Shown here in pieces: positions 5,175-5,698 of a stretch of 5,698 nucleotides of DNA (position 1 is its first letter; every line of letters begins with the position of its first letter). The stretch spans positions 1 to 5,698 of the forward strand of contig JASLMQ010000621.1 of assembly GCA_030746455.1 (NCBI GenBank), given 5' to 3'. The position numbers and the translations under genes were made by a program. The notes under the pieces were generated by a model that ran no database searches, had not been told where the DNA came from, and saw only the letters and a program-made list of their open reading frames with translations. Source of the stretch: Candidatus Latescibacterota bacterium (GTDB taxonomy: Bacteria > Latescibacterota > UBA2968 > GCA-2709665).

Positions 5175-5698
5175 GACATAGAGTTGGGTTTGGGCGGTTG
5201 CTGATGGTGTGGATGCTTGGGGTGCTTGCTTCTTCCCCCGTGGACCTGGAGGCAGGTGCTGAAGAGGGTCCAGGCAGTGTTACTGTGGACATGCGGGAGT
5301 GGTACCGGCGTGACTGGGATCGGTGCGAGGATCCCACGATTATGGGTTACTCGAACGGTGTGGTGCGGATCGAAAGTGATCATTCGGCCGCGTTGTTCTG
5401 GCAGATTCCCACTCTGGACGGAGCCCGGATACAGCTGGATCCAGAGGAGCACACATGGCTGAAGGCGTGCAAGCGACCACCAAGGGATTTCAGCGACCAT
5501 ATACTGAAGGGCGGCATCGATGATCTACTCGATGTATCGGACTATCGCTATGTGTCATGGCGGTGGAAGGCCGTTCGCTCAACGATCGACAGGCATCAGG
5601 TGCGTAAGGATGGCAAGCTGACGCTGGAGTACGACGACTTCCCGCTCAGGATCGGCATCTCGATCTTGAAGAAGGGATCCAGCAAGATCCGGGAGGTG
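5171..5698 (+). CDS. Secreted DUF3047-type protein, N-terminal part, 3' truncated
   Basis: The frame from TTG 5171 stays open for 176 codons to the window edge. The start has an SD at 5156-5161 and overlaps the preceding TGA as TTGA. The N-terminus reads as a signal peptide: basic RHR (2-4) and R9, hydrophobic LLMVWMLGVLASS (10-22), with possible cleavage near LEA-GAEE (26-32). The mature part resembles DUF3047 (a beta-rich family of unknown function): NGVVRIESDHSAALFWQI (62-79) matches the first strands, YVSWRWKA (127-134) the W-x-W core, and YDDFPLRIGISI (154-165) the DDF-R strand. Between the first strands and the W-x-W there are ~50 residues, more than I expect for the family, so an insertion is likely. 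GC3 is 22 of the first 40 codons against 33 of 40 in the aminotransferase gene. Periplasmic or extracellular location is inferred from the signal peptide. Confidence 0.68.
   Translation, partial: MRHRVGFGRLLMVWMLGVLASSPVDLEAGAEEGPGSVTVDMREWYRRDWDRCEDPTIMGYSNGVVRIESDHSAALFWQIPTLDGARIQLDPEEHTWLKACKRPPRDFSDHILKGGIDDLLDVSDYRYVSWRWKAVRSTIDRHQVRKDGKLTLEYDDFPLRIGISILKKGSSKIREV

Noticed and set aside
4883..5500. A 205-codon minus-strand ORF across the 3' gap and the DUF3047 gene
   Set aside because: Its His/Pro/Ser-rich product has no motif, and the + strand frame carries the signal peptide and DUF3047-like motifs.

Overview
The window is high-GC bacterial DNA with all supported genes on the + strand. 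It holds the 3' end of one gene, a translationally coupled two-gene operon, and the 5' end of another gene. Dispersed short repeats sit in the gaps. The gene families (a large ASPIC/UnbV protein, a DegT aminotransferase, a GATase-like/NodB fusion, a DUF3047 protein) and the repeat-laden intergenic DNA recall uncultured lineages around Planctomycetota, Acidobacteriota, Latescibacterota or Poribacteria. This is a low-confidence impression, because no marker gene is present.

Bases 2-1579 encode the C-terminal part of an ASPIC/UnbV (CRTAC1-type) protein. A conserved tail of unknown function of roughly 450 residues follows its ASPIC domain. Its last codons lie in a GATGAAC-type tandem repeat with a hairpin. 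Bases 1580-1869 contain what looks like a decayed gene: a signal-peptide-like start is cut by a TGA, yet the same frame then stays open to 1860. The same gap holds the first copy of a dispersed 40-bp repeat and a strong GC hairpin.

Bases 1870-4820 are the core of the window. A DegT/DnrJ/EryC1/StrS-type PLP aminotransferase (1870-2985) overlaps by ATGA a 612-residue protein (2982-4820). That protein joins a GATase1-like N-terminal domain to a divergent NodB-type polysaccharide deacetylase domain and a small C-terminal beta-rich region. Both appear cytoplasmic. The simplest reading is joint processing of an amino sugar or related carbohydrate: the aminotransferase would make a C-N bond, and the deacetylase-like enzyme would act on an N-acyl or related bond. 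The substrate cannot be read from the sequence. The second gene ends inside a second copy of the 40-bp repeat.

Bases 4821-5170 hold that repeat, a GATGAAC/GAGACGC repeat, an AT-rich patch, two GC hairpins and a doubtful 66-codon ORF (4974-5174). From 5171 to the window edge runs the start of a secreted DUF3047-type protein. It begins at a TTG codon with a good Shine-Dalgarno and overlaps the 66-codon ORF by TTGA. Its GC3 is clearly lower than that of the aminotransferase gene. No tRNA, rRNA, CRISPR array, transposase or integrase was seen.
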